64,000 nt of DNA from Streptomyces catenulae (lineage in GTDB: Bacteria > Actinomycetota > Actinomycetes > Streptomycetales > Streptomycetaceae). The notes below the pieces were generated by a model, which worked only from the letters and a program-made list of their open reading frames with translations, did no database searches and had not been told where the DNA came from. The position numbers and the translations under genes were made by a program. Shown here piece after piece: positions 44,855-53,647 of the stretch; the first letter of the stretch is position 1; every line of letters begins with the position of its first letter. The stretch is taken from assembly GCF_000718015.1 (NCBI RefSeq), contig NZ_JODY01000003.1:372001-436000 (forward strand). Direction: 5' to 3'.

Positions 44855-46906
44855 GTGACCGGGCGGTGGAGATCCATCGGCGGCGCCGTGCTGCGGGTGC
44901 TCGCGGTCTGGGCCGTGTCCAGCCTCACCCTGCTGGTGCTCGCCGTGGTGCTGCCGGACTTCCGGCTCCAGTCGCCCGGCGGTGACAGCCTCACCCGCAC
45001 CGCGCTCACCGCCGTCCTCGGCGCCGGTGCCTTCGGCCTCCTCGGCGCGCTGGTCTGGCCGCTGCTGGTCCGCGCGTTCCTGCTGGTCCCCGCGCTCGTC
45101 CTGGGCCTGCTGGTCTTCTTCCTCAACGGTTCGCTGCTGCTCGTCGCCCTCGGTCTGCTCCCCGAGGGCCGCGGTCAGGTCGCCCCCGAGACCGCGGTGA
45201 TCGTCGCCGCCGTGATGTCCGCGACCTCCTCGGCCACCTCCGCCTTCCTCGCCGTCCGCAACGACGAGGCGTACCGCCGACGGCTGGTGCGGCTCGCCGG
45301 GCGCCGCGCCCGCCGCGCCGGGGCCACCGCACCCCGCACCCCCGGCACCCTCTTCCTCCAGCTCGACGGCGTCGGCCACGACCTGCTCCGCGACGCGACC
45401 GAGGGCGAGCGTCCGCTGATGCCGACGGTGGCCCGCTGGCGCGCCGACGGCCACCGCCTCACGCCCTGGCACACCGACTGGTCCAGCCAGACCGGCGCCA
45501 GCCAGCTCGGCATCCTGCACGGCACCAACCACGACCTGCCCGCCTTCCGCTGGTACGAGAAGGAGACCGGGCACACCCTCGTCAGCAACCGCCCCACCGG
45601 CGCCGCCGAACTCCAGCGCCGCGCGGTGGCCCGCACCGGCCACCCCGGGCTGCTCGCCGACGACGGCGCCAGCCGCGGCAACCTCTTCACCGGCGGCGCC
45701 GACCAGGTCGCCCTCGTCATGTCGGTCGCCGCCCGCCGTGGCCGCGACACCCGCTCCCGCGCCGGATACTTCGCCTACTTCTCCGACCCGGCCAACGCCA
45801 CCCGCACCGCCGTCTCCTTCGTCGCCGAACTCTTCCGCGAGACCGGCCAGGCGCTCCGCGGCCGTCTGCGCCGCGAGACCCCGCGGGTGGGACGCGGCGG
45901 TCTCTACCCCGTCCTGCGCGCCTCCGCCACCGTCGTCGAACGCGATGTGGTGGTCGCCGCGATCGTCGGCGACCTCCTCGCCGGACGCACCACCGTCTAC
46001 GCCGACCTGGTCGCCTACGACGAGGTCGCCCACCACTCGGGACCCCGCCACCGCGACACCCACCAGGTGCTCCGCAGCCTCGACCGGGCCGTCGCCCTCC
46101 TCGCCAAGGCCGCCCGGCACGCCCCGCGCCCGTACCGCATCGTGCTCCTCTCCGACCACGGCCAGAGCCCCGGCGAGACCTTCCTGGAGCGCTACGGGCT
46201 GAGCCTGGCCGACCTGGTACGCGCCGGGTGCGGGCTGCCGGTGCCGCGCCGGGTGCGGCGTACCCGCAGCGGCGCCGAGGCGCGGGAGTCGGCGCGGGCG
46301 GCGCTGCACCGGCCCGAGGACACCGACGGCCACACCACCTCCCAGCCGGTGGTGCTGGCCTCCGGCAACCTCGGCCTGGTGTCGTTCCCGGACATGCCCG
46401 GCCGCGTCACCCGCGAGGAGTTGGACCGCCGCAACCCGGCGCTGCTCGGCACCCTCGCCAACCACCCCGGCATCGGCTTCCTGCTGGTCCGCTCCGCGGC
46501 GCACGGCGCGGTGGTCCTCGGCCCCGCGGGCGCCGAACACCATCTCGACACCGGCCGGATCATCGGCGCCGACCCGCTCGCGCCGTTCGGCCCGGGCGCC
46601 GCCGACGCGGTGCGCCGCACCGACGGCTTCCCGCACGTCGCCGACATCATGGTCAACTCCGCCTACGACCCGGCCACCGGCGAGGTGCACGCCTTCGAGG
46701 AACAGATCGGCTCACACGGCGGTCTCGGCGGCGACCAGAGCCGCCCCTTCCTGCTGGCCCCCGCCGCCCTCTCACCCCCGGTCCCGGCCGACGCCCCACC
46801 CCTGACCGGCGCCGCCGAGGTCCACCACGTCCTCCGCCGCTGGCTGCGCGAGGCGGCGGAGAGCGACGGGACCCCCGCCCGCACCCCGGTCACCGACGAG
46901 GCGTGA
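44855..46906 (+). CDS. Membrane-anchored alkaline-phosphatase superfamily phosphodiesterase (holin-like N-terminus)
   Basis: 683 residues from a GTG at 44855 with AAGGGAG four bases upstream. Residues about 8-125 contain four hydrophobic helices like the 'phage holin family' membrane module; this does not imply a prophage. The remainder is an alkaline-phosphatase superfamily domain: FLQLDGVGHDLL (metal Asp), SQTGASQLGILHG (nucleophile region), LVAYDEVAHHSG (Asp and His), LLSDHGQSPG (Asp-His) and IGSHGGLGGDQ (last His). Proteins of this design probably hydrolyse phosphodiesters at the membrane. Topology and substrate are not readable. Confidence 0.85.
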   Translation: MTGRWRSIGGAVLRVLAVWAVSSLTLLVLAVVLPDFRLQSPGGDSLTRTALTAVLGAGAFGLLGALVWPLLVRAFLLVPALVLGLLVFFLNGSLLLVALGLLPEGRGQVAPETAVIVAAVMSATSSATSAFLAVRNDEAYRRRLVRLAGRRARRAGATAPRTPGTLFLQLDGVGHDLLRDATEGERPLMPTVARWRADGHRLTPWHTDWSSQTGASQLGILHGTNHDLPAFRWYEKETGHTLVSNRPTGAAELQRRAVARTGHPGLLADDGASRGNLFTGGADQVALVMSVAARRGRDTRSRAGYFAYFSDPANATRTAVSFVAELFRETGQALRGRLRRETPRVGRGGLYPVLRASATVVERDVVVAAIVGDLLAGRTTVYADLVAYDEVAHHSGPRHRDTHQVLRSLDRAVALLAKAARHAPRPYRIVLLSDHGQSPGETFLERYGLSLADLVRAGCGLPVPRRVRRTRSGAEARESARAALHRPEDTDGHTTSQPVVLASGNLGLVSFPDMPGRVTREELDRRNPALLGTLANHPGIGFLLVRSAAHGAVVLGPAGAEHHLDTGRIIGADPLAPFGPGAADAVRRTDGFPHVADIMVNSAYDPATGEVHAFEEQIGSHGGLGGDQSRPFLLAPAALSPPVPADAPPLTGAAEVHHVLRRWLREAAESDGTPARTPVTDEA

Positions 46907-47283
46907 GCGGGGACGGCCCGGTGCGGCGTCGGCAAACCGGCTGAGACGGGGAACCGGCTGAGGCGGCGAGCCGGTTGCGCCGGAGCCGGTGCGACGGCCC
47001 GCGCCTCCCGGCCGGGCGCACCGGACCGGCCACGGCACCGAGCGCCGGGCCACTGCCCGGAAGCCGGCTGCGTCCGTCCTCCCGTACGCCCCGGACCAGC
47101 GAAGACACCCGTTCGGAGGGGGTTGCGGGATTTGCGTCCGCCGGTCGCCGGGCCGGAGATCCTCCGTCCCGGCGAACGGTTGACGGGAGCATTCGCGGCG
47201 ATTTTGCGCCGTGCCCCGAACCGGTGACGATGTGCACCAGTCCGGCACACCGGACACCCCGCACGACGAGAGACACCCACTCC
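46907..47283. other. 377-base intergenic region before the permease gene
   Basis: No gene. The first 80 bases contain short repeats of CCGGCTGAG / GAGCCGG type. A TTGACG at 47180-47185 with a weak TTTTGC at 47202-47207 could be a promoter for the permease. Confidence 0.4.
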
Positions 47284-48699
47284 ATGCACCCCAGCCCCGA
47301 CGAGCGGCACCCCGGGACGGGTGCGGCCACCGACGCGCCCGCGCCGGTCCGCCGCTTCGGTCTCGCCACCGCCACCTGCCTGGTGATGGGCAACATCATC
47401 GGCGGCGGCATCTTCCTGCTCCCCGCGTCCGTCGCCCCGTACGGCACCGTCAGCCTCGTCGCCTTCGGCGTCCTCACCCTCGGCGCGCTGGCCCTCGCCC
47501 TGGTCTTCGGCAAGCTGGCCCGTCGCCATCCGGACACCGGCGGGCCCTATGTCTACGCCCGCGAGGCGTTCGGCGACTTCGCCGGGTTCCTGTCGGCCTG
47601 GTCGTACTGGACGCTCACCTGGGTCAGCAACGCGGCCCTCGCGGTCGCCGCCGTCGGCTACGTCCACGTCCTGCTGCCCGGCCACGCCGGGCGCGGCACC
47701 GACCTGATCGTCGCGCTGGCCGCCCTGTGGCTCCCGGCCCTCTCCAACCTCGCCGGGACCCGCTACGTCGGCGCCGTACAGCTGGTCTCCACGGTCTTGA
47801 AGTTCGTCCCGCTGCTGTTCATCGCGGTCGTCGGGGTGTTCTTCTTCGACCCGGACAACCTCGGCTCGTTCACCGAGGGCACCACCGGCACCCTCGGCGG
47901 ACTGTCGGCCGCCGCCGCGATCCTGCTCTACAGCTACGTCGGCGTGGAGTCCGCGGCGATGAGCGCGGGCGAGGTCCGCGACCCGGGACGGAACGTCGGC
48001 CGCGCCACGGTCCTCGGCACCCTCGGCGCCGCCCTCGTCTACCTGCTGGGCACCGTCGCCGTCTTCGGCACCGTCTCCCACGACAGGCTGGTCCACTCCA
48101 AGGCGCCGTTCTCCGACGCGGTCAACGCCATGTTCGGCGGCCACTGGGGCGGCACCCTGATCGCCGCCGCCGCCGTCATCTCCATCGTCGGCGCCCTCAA
48201 CGGCTGGACGCTGATGAGCGCCCAGTCCCCGTACGCCGCCGCGCAGGACGGCCTCTTCCCCGCCGCCTTCCTCACCAAGCGGCGCGGGGTGCCGACCTTC
48301 GGCGTCATCGCCGCCGCGGTGCTGGCCAGCGGCCTGACGGTGATCAACTACCTGCTGGGCTCCGGCGGCGTCTTCGAGATCCTGGTGCTCATCACCACCT
48401 TCTCGGCCACCGTGCCCTACCTCCTCGCCGCCGGGGCGCAGATCTACTTCCTGCTCACCGGCGAACGCGACCGGGTCCGCCCGGGCCGCTTCGCCCGCGA
48501 CCTGGCCCTGGCGCTCGCCGCCTTCGGCTTCACCTTCTGGCTCGTCGCCGGGGCCGGATACGCCGCGATCTACCAGGGCGTGCTGTTCCTCTTCGCCGGG
48601 ATCCTCGTCTACGCCTGGATGGCCGCGCGGCGCAAGGGCCGCGGCCCGCACCCCGCACCGGCCGCACCGGCGCACTCCGGGGACGCGCCCACGCCGTGA
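47284..48699 (+). CDS. APC-superfamily amino acid permease
   Basis: 471 residues from an ATG at 47284 with only a weak ribosome site (GAGAG). About twelve hydrophobic helices. The first carries the unwound substrate motif MGNIIGGGIFLLPA, typical of the APC amino acid/polyamine/antiporter group, and helix 6 has YSYVGVESAAMSAGEVRDPGRNV. The nearest functional types are basic-amino-acid or agmatine exchangers, but the substrate cannot be decided. It acts in the cytoplasmic membrane. A hairpin follows the stop. Confidence 0.9.
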   Translation: MHPSPDERHPGTGAATDAPAPVRRFGLATATCLVMGNIIGGGIFLLPASVAPYGTVSLVAFGVLTLGALALALVFGKLARRHPDTGGPYVYAREAFGDFAGFLSAWSYWTLTWVSNAALAVAAVGYVHVLLPGHAGRGTDLIVALAALWLPALSNLAGTRYVGAVQLVSTVLKFVPLLFIAVVGVFFFDPDNLGSFTEGTTGTLGGLSAAAAILLYSYVGVESAAMSAGEVRDPGRNVGRATVLGTLGAALVYLLGTVAVFGTVSHDRLVHSKAPFSDAVNAMFGGHWGGTLIAAAAVISIVGALNGWTLMSAQSPYAAAQDGLFPAAFLTKRRGVPTFGVIAAAVLASGLTVINYLLGSGGVFEILVLITTFSATVPYLLAAGAQIYFLLTGERDRVRPGRFARDLALALAAFGFTFWLVAGAGYAAIYQGVLFLFAGILVYAWMAARRKGRGPHPAPAAPAHSGDAPTP

Positions 48700-48703
48700 C
48701 CGG

Positions 48704-48727
48704 CCGCCCGGCCCCGTCGCCGGGCGG
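48704..48727 (+). terminator. Hairpin terminator after the permease gene
   Basis: Nine-base perfect arms CCGCCCGGC / GCCGGGCGG around a six-base loop, five bases after the stop. Confidence 0.6.
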
Positions 48728-48833
48728 GCGCCGGGGCCCACGTGCCACGCTGGAGGCCGGTGCGGGGCACGGGTCCCGTACCGGCCCGCCCGGGGCGGAG
48801 CGGCCGCGCCGGGAGACGACGAGGAGGACCGGG

Positions 48834-49142
48834 ATGCCCCAGCCGGAACCGCTCAGTGACCAGGACATCGCCGCACGGCTCGGGGAGCTGCCGGGCTGGT
48901 CGGTCTCCGAGGGCCTGCTGCGCCGTGGCTACCACTTCGCGGGCCACTTCCCGGCCGCCGCGATGGTCATCCACATCGCCCAGATCCAGGAGGAGCTGGG
49001 CCACCACGCCGATCTGACCCTCGGCTACAACCGGCTCGCGATCGCGGTGAACACCCACAGCGCCGGTGACCGGATCACCGCCCTCGACTTCGGCCTGGCC
49101 CACCGCATCGAGGCCGTCGCGGCGGCACACGGGGCCGACTGA
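48834..49142 (+). CDS. 4a-hydroxytetrahydrobiopterin dehydratase (PCD/DCoH)
   Basis: 102 residues from an ATG at 48834 with GAGGAGG seven bases upstream. The family motif is seen as IQEELGHHADLTLGYNRL and NTHSAGDRITALDFGLA: catalytic His pair, then T-H-x-x-x-x-x-[IL]-T-x-x-D. The usual length is about 100. The enzyme dehydrates the 4a-carbinolamine of tetrahydropterin produced by aromatic amino acid hydroxylases. No hydroxylase gene is adjacent. It converges with the YihY gene ten bases away. Confidence 0.92.
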   Translation: MPQPEPLSDQDIAARLGELPGWSVSEGLLRRGYHFAGHFPAAAMVIHIAQIQEELGHHADLTLGYNRLAIAVNTHSAGDRITALDFGLAHRIEAVAAAHGAD

Positions 49143-49152
49143 GCGGCCGCGG

Positions 49153-50244
49153 TCAGCCCGAGGAGCGGGTGACCCCGGGACCGGGGCGCGGCACCGCGGC
49201 GTCCGGCCGGGCCGCGGGCTCCGGGTCCGGTGCGGCGGCGGGCCTCGGCACGGATTCCGACCGCGAGCCCGCCTCCGGCCCCGGACCCGCCTCGGGCTGC
49301 GGCTCCTCCTGTCCGGGCGCCTCCGGCTCCGCCGTCGGCCCGGGCGCGCCGTCGCCGTCCGCCCCCTGCCACCCCGCCCGCCGCAGCTCCACGTTGAACT
49401 GGGCGCCCGAGAGCAGCGACAGGTGGGAGAACCACAGCCAGATCAGGAAGACCACCGGCCCGGCCAGCGACCCGTAGAGCCGGTTGAAGGTGCCGACGTA
49501 CGACGCGTAGAACGTGAACGCTGCCGACGAGACCAGCCAGAGCAGCACCGCGACCACCCCGCCGGGCACGGCGCGCGGCACCCCGCGTGAGGGCGGCGGG
49601 CCGGAGCGGTACAGGAGCATCACCAACACCACGGCCAGCAGCAACAGCAGCGGCCACTGGAGGAGGTTCCAGGTCTGCTCACCGGCCTCGCCCAGCCCCA
49701 GCGTCCGGCCCAGCGCCGTCGCGATCGGCCCGCTCACCAGCAGCGCCACCGCCGAGCTGATGAGCAGCGCGATCAGCAGCAGCGCGGTCGCCAGGATGCG
49801 CGGCGCCTTGCGCCACGGCGGCCGGTCGTCCTTCGTACGGTTCATGGCGTGCAGCGCCCGCCGGAACACCGCGAGATAGCTGCACGACGACCAGACCGCG
49901 CTGACCAGCGCACCGCCGACCAGCATCCACGCGGCGGTCCGCTGATGCGCCATACCCACCAGCGCCCGCCGCAGCGTGGGCCCGGAGTCGGCCGGGGCCA
50001 GCGACGTCAGGTGGTTGATCAACTGCTCGGTGGCCGGGGGATCGGCCAGCCCGATCAGCGACACCGTCACGATCGTCGAGGGCAGCAGCGCCAGCACGGA
50101 GTAGTACGTCAGGCTCGCCGCCCAGTCCGTCACATCGTCGTGCCACACCGACAGCGGCGTCCGGCGCAGCGCGGTGCGCCACTGGAGCGCCGTCGGCAGC
50201 GCCCGCCGCAACCGCCCGCGGCGCGGGGCCGCCGGGGCGCTCAC
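49153..50244 (-). CDS. YihY/BrkB-family inner membrane protein
   Basis: 363 residues from a GTG at 50244 with GGGAGG four bases upstream. The YihY pattern is evident: WAASLTYYSVLALLPSTIV at the first helix, then about six membrane helices, with SYLAVFRRALHAMNRTKDDRP between helices, FYASYVGTFNRLYGSLAGPV and the C-terminal LIWLWFSHLSLLSGAQFNVEL. The last 90 residues are a Pro/Glu/Gly-rich, probably disordered, cytosolic tail. Family role is unclear; lipid or sterol transport and envelope integrity have been proposed. It is on the same strand as the DUF6286 gene (117-base gap). Confidence 0.9.
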   Translation of the reverse strand: MSAPAAPRRGRLRRALPTALQWRTALRRTPLSVWHDDVTDWAASLTYYSVLALLPSTIVTVSLIGLADPPATEQLINHLTSLAPADSGPTLRRALVGMAHQRTAAWMLVGGALVSAVWSSCSYLAVFRRALHAMNRTKDDRPPWRKAPRILATALLLIALLISSAVALLVSGPIATALGRTLGLGEAGEQTWNLLQWPLLLLLAVVLVMLLYRSGPPPSRGVPRAVPGGVVAVLLWLVSSAAFTFYASYVGTFNRLYGSLAGPVVFLIWLWFSHLSLLSGAQFNVELRRAGWQGADGDGAPGPTAEPEAPGQEEPQPEAGPGPEAGSRSESVPRPAAAPDPEPAARPDAAVPRPGPGVTRSSG

Positions 50245-50361
50245 CCGGACCTCCCGCGCAGACCCGGCGCCGTGCGGTACGGCCCGCGGCGGATACCGCT
50301 CCCGGCCATCTCTGTCCGTCCTTACGTGATCGGGGTGTACGTCGGTGGGCGGTGCCGGACG

Positions 50362-50880
50362 CTACGCGGGGGCGATCCGGATCACCAGACGCGGCGGCCG
50401 GACCAGGCCCAGCCGGTCGCGCAGCGCGCGCAGCTCCGCGGTGAGCGCGGCCCGCGCCTCGGCCGGATCGCCGAACACCAGCACCGCCCGGACCACGGCG
50501 CGGCGGCCCCGCACCCGCACCCGGGCCCGCGCGATGCCCGGCATCCGCAAGGTGGCGTCCCGCAGCAGGGCGCCGAACCCGCGCCGGTCGAGCGCGGCGT
50601 CCGCGCCGGGCAGCAGCCGCGCCCCGGAGCCCTCCCGCAGCCGGCCCGGCACCAGCGCCAGCACCACCATCGCCACGCCCAGCAGCGCGACCACCGCACC
50701 GCCCGCGACCAGCCATCCGTCGGTGAGCCGCACCGCGGACACCACCCCGTCGAGCAGCCCGGCGAGCACCCCCGCCAGACCGGACGGCCGACCCGCCCCC
50801 GCCGCCGTCAACGCCGCACAGCACGGCACCACGGCTCCCGCCGTCAGCACCGCCCGCCACCGGCGCCCCGCGCGCTCCAT
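50362..50880 (-). CDS. DUF6286 domain membrane protein (Asp23/AmaP-associated type)
   Basis: 172 residues from an ATG at 50880 with GAGGAGG nine bases upstream. Two hydrophobic segments near the N-terminus (about 15-45 and 55-80) precede a cytosolic domain with the DUF6286 pattern ALLRDATLRMPGIARARVRV and LRALRDRLGLVRPPRLVIRI. The family normally stands beside Asp23/Gls24 and AmaP genes in the actinobacterial alkaline-shock cluster; here none is adjacent. An in-frame GTG at 51126 would add 82 residues, but these have no recognisable domain. Confidence 0.75.
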   Translation of the reverse strand: MERAGRRWRAVLTAGAVVPCCAALTAAGAGRPSGLAGVLAGLLDGVVSAVRLTDGWLVAGGAVVALLGVAMVVLALVPGRLREGSGARLLPGADAALDRRGFGALLRDATLRMPGIARARVRVRGRRAVVRAVLVFGDPAEARAALTAELRALRDRLGLVRPPRLVIRIAPA

Positions 50881-51189
50881 CGCCGTCGTCCTCCTCGTTC
50901 CCGCTTCCGGTCCCTCCGGTGCGTACCGCTCCGGATCCGCGGCCGCTCCGCGCCGCCCCGGCCGCCCGGCGGGTGCGCACCAGGCAGGGACCCTGCCGCT
51001 CCGCGCGGTCGCGGCGACCGCACCCACCCCGTACACCACGGTCCCGCCCGCCCCACCGGACACTTCCGGCATCGCGCCCGCCCTCTCTCGCCTGCCCACT
51101 GTTCCGGGAAAGTCAACCTCATCCACCGGCCCCCGCGCCCGCGAACCCCGAGGACTTAGGGGGCCGAGCCCCTGTCCCAGGGGTTGCCG
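50881..51189. other. 309-base region between DUF6286 and the GH114-like gene
   Basis: No separate gene supported. The minus-strand frame of the DUF6286 gene is open across most of it (to 51126), which is common at this GC content. A minus-strand TTGACT near 51110-51118 might be a -35 element, without a convincing -10. Confidence 0.4.
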
Positions 51190-52050
51190 TCAGCAGTGCC
51201 GGTACACGTGACCGTGCTCCCCCTCCGGCCGCACATCGCGGTCGCGCAGGGTGAGGGAGAGGCGGTCGCCCCAGCGGCGGCAGCCGGAGGTGAAGTCCCG
51301 GGCGCGGTACTCGATGTCGAGGACCCGGCCGTCGTAGGCGGAGAGGTAGCGGTCGCACTCCCGGTAGCGGGCGCACTCCTCGGTCACCGCGAAGTCGAAG
51401 CCGATCCGGGACCGCTCGCCCAGCAGCGCGGCGGTGTTCTTCTGCGCGAAGGCCAGCCCCCGCGCATGGGCCCGCCGCGCCAGCAGCCGGGCGAACGCCG
51501 CCGCGTCGTCCGCGTCCAGCCGCCCGCCGGAGCGCTCGTACGAGTCGAGGTTGTCCGCCTCCACGGCGTCGAAGCCCGCCGTGGCGCAGCCGTCGATCCA
51601 GCCGCCCACCACCTCGGCGGCGGCCGTGCGCTTCGCGGGCGTGGACACGTCCAGCAGCGGTTCGTCCCAGTCCTCGTCGATCACGAGCGGGCCGTCGTCG
51701 CCCTTCTCGTGCAGCAGCAGATCCGGCTGGTGGCGCCGCCACCAGCCGACCGCCCCACCGGGCTGGGTCTGGAACGCGTTGACGTAACAGACGTTGTAGC
51801 GGCCCGCCGCCGGTTTCTCGGTGCGGTCGCGGGAGACCACCCGGACGTCGTCCCGCGGCGGGTACGCGCCGCCCAACTGGTAGTCGAAGACGGCGTCGGC
51901 GGGTGGCAGCCGCACCTTCCCGGGCGCGGGGGACGCCGCCGCGGGCCGGGCGTCGGACGCGCCGTCGGCGGCGGGGGAACAGCCGGGGAGGGCGGCCGTC
52001 GCGCACAACAGGGCGAGCAGCGGAGCGGATCGGCGGAACAGGCGGTGCAC
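51190..52050 (-). CDS. Lipoprotein, endo-alpha-1,4-polygalactosaminidase (GH114)-like
   Basis: 286 residues from a GTG at 52050. The N-terminus has a basic start, a hydrophobic core and the lipobox LPGC with the acylated Cys near residue 24, so it is an exported lipoprotein. The rest fits the GH114 TIM-barrel: VFDYQLGGAYPPRDDV, YNVCYVNAFQ, VIDEDWDEPLLDV, FDAVEADNLDSYERSGG (acidic catalytic region), LAFAQKNTAAL and FDFAVTEECARYREC. Family members cleave alpha-1,4-linked galactosamine polymers; the substrate here is unproven. The four C-terminal Cys could form disulphides. Confidence 0.85.
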   Translation of the reverse strand: MHRLFRRSAPLLALLCATAALPGCSPAADGASDARPAAASPAPGKVRLPPADAVFDYQLGGAYPPRDDVRVVSRDRTEKPAAGRYNVCYVNAFQTQPGGAVGWWRRHQPDLLLHEKGDDGPLVIDEDWDEPLLDVSTPAKRTAAAEVVGGWIDGCATAGFDAVEADNLDSYERSGGRLDADDAAAFARLLARRAHARGLAFAQKNTAALLGERSRIGFDFAVTEECARYRECDRYLSAYDGRVLDIEYRARDFTSGCRRWGDRLSLTLRDRDVRPEGEHGHVYRHC

Positions 52051-52201
52051 GGCGGCATCAGCTTTCGGTCGGTTCGCCCCGGGACCGGTCGGCGGACCGG
52101 GAGCGCGCGGTCTGTGCGCTCGGAGGGGACAACCGGCAGCGTACGCACCGGGGCACGCCCACCCGTCGCGCGCCCCCTGCCCGACCGCCCGCCCGCCGCC
52201 G

Positions 52202-53596
52202 CTAGTCCAGCCCCCGGGCCCGCCGGAACCGCGCCGTCCCCGCGTCCAGTTCCACCACCGGCGCCGGGTAGTCCAGCGCGGCCCGCTCCCGGCCGTCCAG
52301 CCGCCACGGGCGGTGGACGGCGGCGCCCGGCAGGTCCGCCAACTCCGGTACCCAGCGCCGTACGTACGCGCCGTCGGGGTCGAAGCGGCGGCCCTGGACG
52401 ACGGGGTTGAGGACCCGGTTGGGGCGGGTGTCGGTGCCGGTGCCCGCCGCCCACTGCCAGTTCAGCTGGTTGTCGGCGAGGTCGCCGTCGACCAGCAGAT
52501 CGAGGAAGTGCCGGGCGCCGACACGCCAGTCCACGTACAGCGTCTTCGTCAGGAAGCTCGCGGCCAGCAGCCGGGCGCGGTTGTGCATCCACCCCTCGTG
52601 CCGCAGCTGCCGCAGCCCCGCGTCGACCACGGGGTAGCCGGTCCGCCCCGCCCGCCACGCCGCCGCCTCCACGCCGTCGCCCCGCCAGCGGTCGCCCCGG
52701 GTGCGATACTCCCGCCACGCCGCCGCCGGACGCGCCGCCAGCACCTGGTGGTGGAAGTCCCGCCAGGCCAACTGCCGGACGAAGGCGTACGCCCCCGCGT
52801 CGTCCCGGTCCGCCGCCGTGCGGACCAGCTCCACCGGGGAGACACAGCCGAAGTGCAGATAGGGGGAGAGACGTGAGGTGGCGTCGCCCGGCAGATCGTC
52901 GTGGCGGTCCTCGTACGCGGCCAGCCCCGTGCGCCGCCAGGACGCGAAGCGCCGCCGCCCGGCCGCCTCACCGCCCTCGGGCAGCGCCGGGGACGGACGG
53001 CCGCCGGGACACAGCTCCGCCCCGGTGGGCAGCGCCGCCGACCGCACCCCCTCCGGCACCGCGACGGTGCGCGGTGCGGCCACCACCGGACGCGTCCCCT
53101 CGGCCCACCACCGCCGGAAGTACGGCGTGAACACGGCGAAATGGTCCTTGCCGGAGCCCGGTCGCGACCCGCCCGACGGGACCACCGCACCCGGCGGCAC
53201 CGCCGTGATCACCGCGTCGTGCACCACCAACCGCCGCCCCTCGGCCGCCAACCGGTCCGCGAGCCGCCGCTCCCGCCGCGCCGCGTACCCGGACACCCCC
53301 GCCGCCAGATGCACCTCCCCGGCGCCGCACTCCGCCGCCACCCGGCAGGTCTCCGCCACCACATCCCCCGTACGGAGGATCAGCCGCCCGCCCCGGGAGC
53401 GCAGCGAGCTATCCAGATCGGCCAGCGCCGCCGCCAGGAACGCGGCACGGTTCGCCGTCACGAACCCGGCGGCGGCCACCCCCTGGTCCACGACGAAGAG
53501 CGGCACCACCCGGGTCGCGGCCCGTACCGCCGCCCGCAGCACCGGCTGGTCGTGCACCCGCAGATCGGACGTGAACAGACACACCGCGACATCCAT
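52202..53596 (-). CDS. Deoxyribodipyrimidine photolyase
   Basis: 464 residues from an ATG at 53596 with AGGGTGG upstream; a longer frame to 53641 is not needed. N-terminal alpha/beta domain starts MDVAVCLFTSDLRVHDQPVL and binds the antenna. The C-terminal helical FAD domain carries TSRLSPYLHFGCVSP, RQLAWRDFHHQV, the photolyase signature TGYPVVDAGLRQLRHEGWMHNR in pieces, and DLADNQLNWQWAAGTGTDT. These fit a class I CPD photolyase rather than a cryptochrome. The enzyme repairs UV dimers with blue light. It is 51 bases downstream of the DUF1266 gene on the same strand. Confidence 0.92.
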   Translation of the reverse strand: MDVAVCLFTSDLRVHDQPVLRAAVRAATRVVPLFVVDQGVAAAGFVTANRAAFLAAALADLDSSLRSRGGRLILRTGDVVAETCRVAAECGAGEVHLAAGVSGYAARRERRLADRLAAEGRRLVVHDAVITAVPPGAVVPSGGSRPGSGKDHFAVFTPYFRRWWAEGTRPVVAAPRTVAVPEGVRSAALPTGAELCPGGRPSPALPEGGEAAGRRRFASWRRTGLAAYEDRHDDLPGDATSRLSPYLHFGCVSPVELVRTAADRDDAGAYAFVRQLAWRDFHHQVLAARPAAAWREYRTRGDRWRGDGVEAAAWRAGRTGYPVVDAGLRQLRHEGWMHNRARLLAASFLTKTLYVDWRVGARHFLDLLVDGDLADNQLNWQWAAGTGTDTRPNRVLNPVVQGRRFDPDGAYVRRWVPELADLPGAAVHRPWRLDGRERAALDYPAPVVELDAGTARFRRARGLD

Positions 53597-53647
53597 GCGC
53601 CCACCCTGGCGCATCCGCCGCGCCCCGGGCCACCGACGCACCCGGCG

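Noticed and set aside
44855..45240. Prophage holin
   Set aside because: The helices are fused to a phosphodiesterase and no phage genes occur within the window.
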